In this document: positions 21,788 through 21,884 of the stretch, piece by piece
How positions within the stretch are numbered: the first letter of the stretch is position 1
Layout of the letters: each line of letters starts with the position of its first letter
Assembly: GCA_003248935.1 (NCBI GenBank)
Contig: QFQF01000030.1
Location: 1 to 21,884, forward strand
Reading direction: 5' to 3'
Source of the DNA: Sphingobium sp.
GTDB taxonomy: Bacteria; Pseudomonadota; Alphaproteobacteria; Sphingomonadales; Sphingomonadaceae
Length of the DNA: 21,884 nt
Translations under genes and position numbers: made by a program
The notes under the pieces: generated by a model
Databases searched by the model: none
Told to the model about the DNA's origin: nothing
Seen by the model: only the letters and a program-made list of their open reading frames with translations

Positions 21788-21884
21788 GGACTGTCAGGAT
21801 TTCCGTGTGTGGCCGGGCATAATGGGCAACAAGGAGTCCCACTATGTCACGACGCAAAGAACCTGCCATACCGAATGAGCTTCT
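21788..21884 (+). mobile_element. Left end of an IS256-family insertion sequence (continues beyond window)
   Basis: The sequence GGGGACTGTCAGGATTTCCG at about 21786-21805 matches the terminal-repeat style of IS256-family elements, and a transposase start with the expected N-terminus follows within 60 bases. The exact first base is uncertain by a few positions; the other end and target duplication are outside the window. Confidence 0.8.
21844..21884 (+). CDS. IS256-family transposase, N-terminal fragment (truncated by window end)
   Basis: The ATG at 21844 follows an AAGGAG site at 21831-21836. The visible residues MSRRKEPAIPNELL match the start of IS256-family (mutator-type) transposases as I know them. 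Only 13 full codons are in the window, so whether the gene is intact cannot be judged. Confidence 0.8.
   Translation, partial: MSRRKEPAIPNEL

Noticed and set aside
1..21884. CRISPR array, complete rRNA or complete tRNA gene
   Set aside because: No regularly spaced repeats, no rRNA-like sequence, and only a partial tRNA-Val were found by eye.

Overview
The window looks like part of a sphingomonad (alphaproteobacterial, Sphingomonadaceae-like) genome. The clues are high G+C coding sequence, an IS5-type transposase of the kind I know from Sphingomonas/Sphingobium, the short palindromic repeat that reads CPEPVEG or LSLSKG when translated, and the gene content. I ran no search; family names come from reading the translations.

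Region 1 (1-4033) looks like core or capsule chromosome. A divergent outer-membrane export lipoprotein is followed by an inner-membrane KpsE/CtrB-type protein, an ABC permease (KpsM) and an ABC ATPase (KpsT). Together they form an ABC-dependent capsule exporter.

Region 2 (4034-5435) is an AT-rich spacer and a decayed IS5-family transposase. That pseudogene has lost a catalytic Asp and carries three short palindromic insertions from two repeat families.

Region 3 (5436-8194) is a compact rightward run of small, overlapping, phage- or satellite-like genes ending in a tyrosine integrase and a terminator. Immediately beyond lies a 45-bp 3' fragment of tRNA-Val(GAC), the likely attachment core. 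The fragment's orientation implies that a second element is stacked on its right side.

Region 4 (about 8250-14859) is a mobilization module. It has an orphan XRE regulator with two operators, a large MobA/MobL (MOBQ-like) relaxase, a hairpin-rich candidate oriT with a GTGCGCC nic-like motif, and TraL-like (ParA fold) and TraK-like genes. No type IV secretion genes are visible, so this part looks mobilizable rather than self-transmissible.

Region 5 (14920-21884) is cargo with a defence-island flavour. It holds a 1172-aa SNF2 helicase fused to a C-terminal PD-(D/E)xK-like DUF3883 domain and a small conserved protein. A tight leftward three-gene operon follows (unnamed soluble protein, four-helix membrane protein, PD-(D/E)xK-like protein). 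Next is an ASCH-domain protein followed by the first codons of a DUF1156-type DNA methyltransferase, which an IS256-family element cuts off. The three-gene operon is the best candidate for an undescribed system. The helicase and the interrupted methyltransferase may be parts of a second, broken, restriction-like system.
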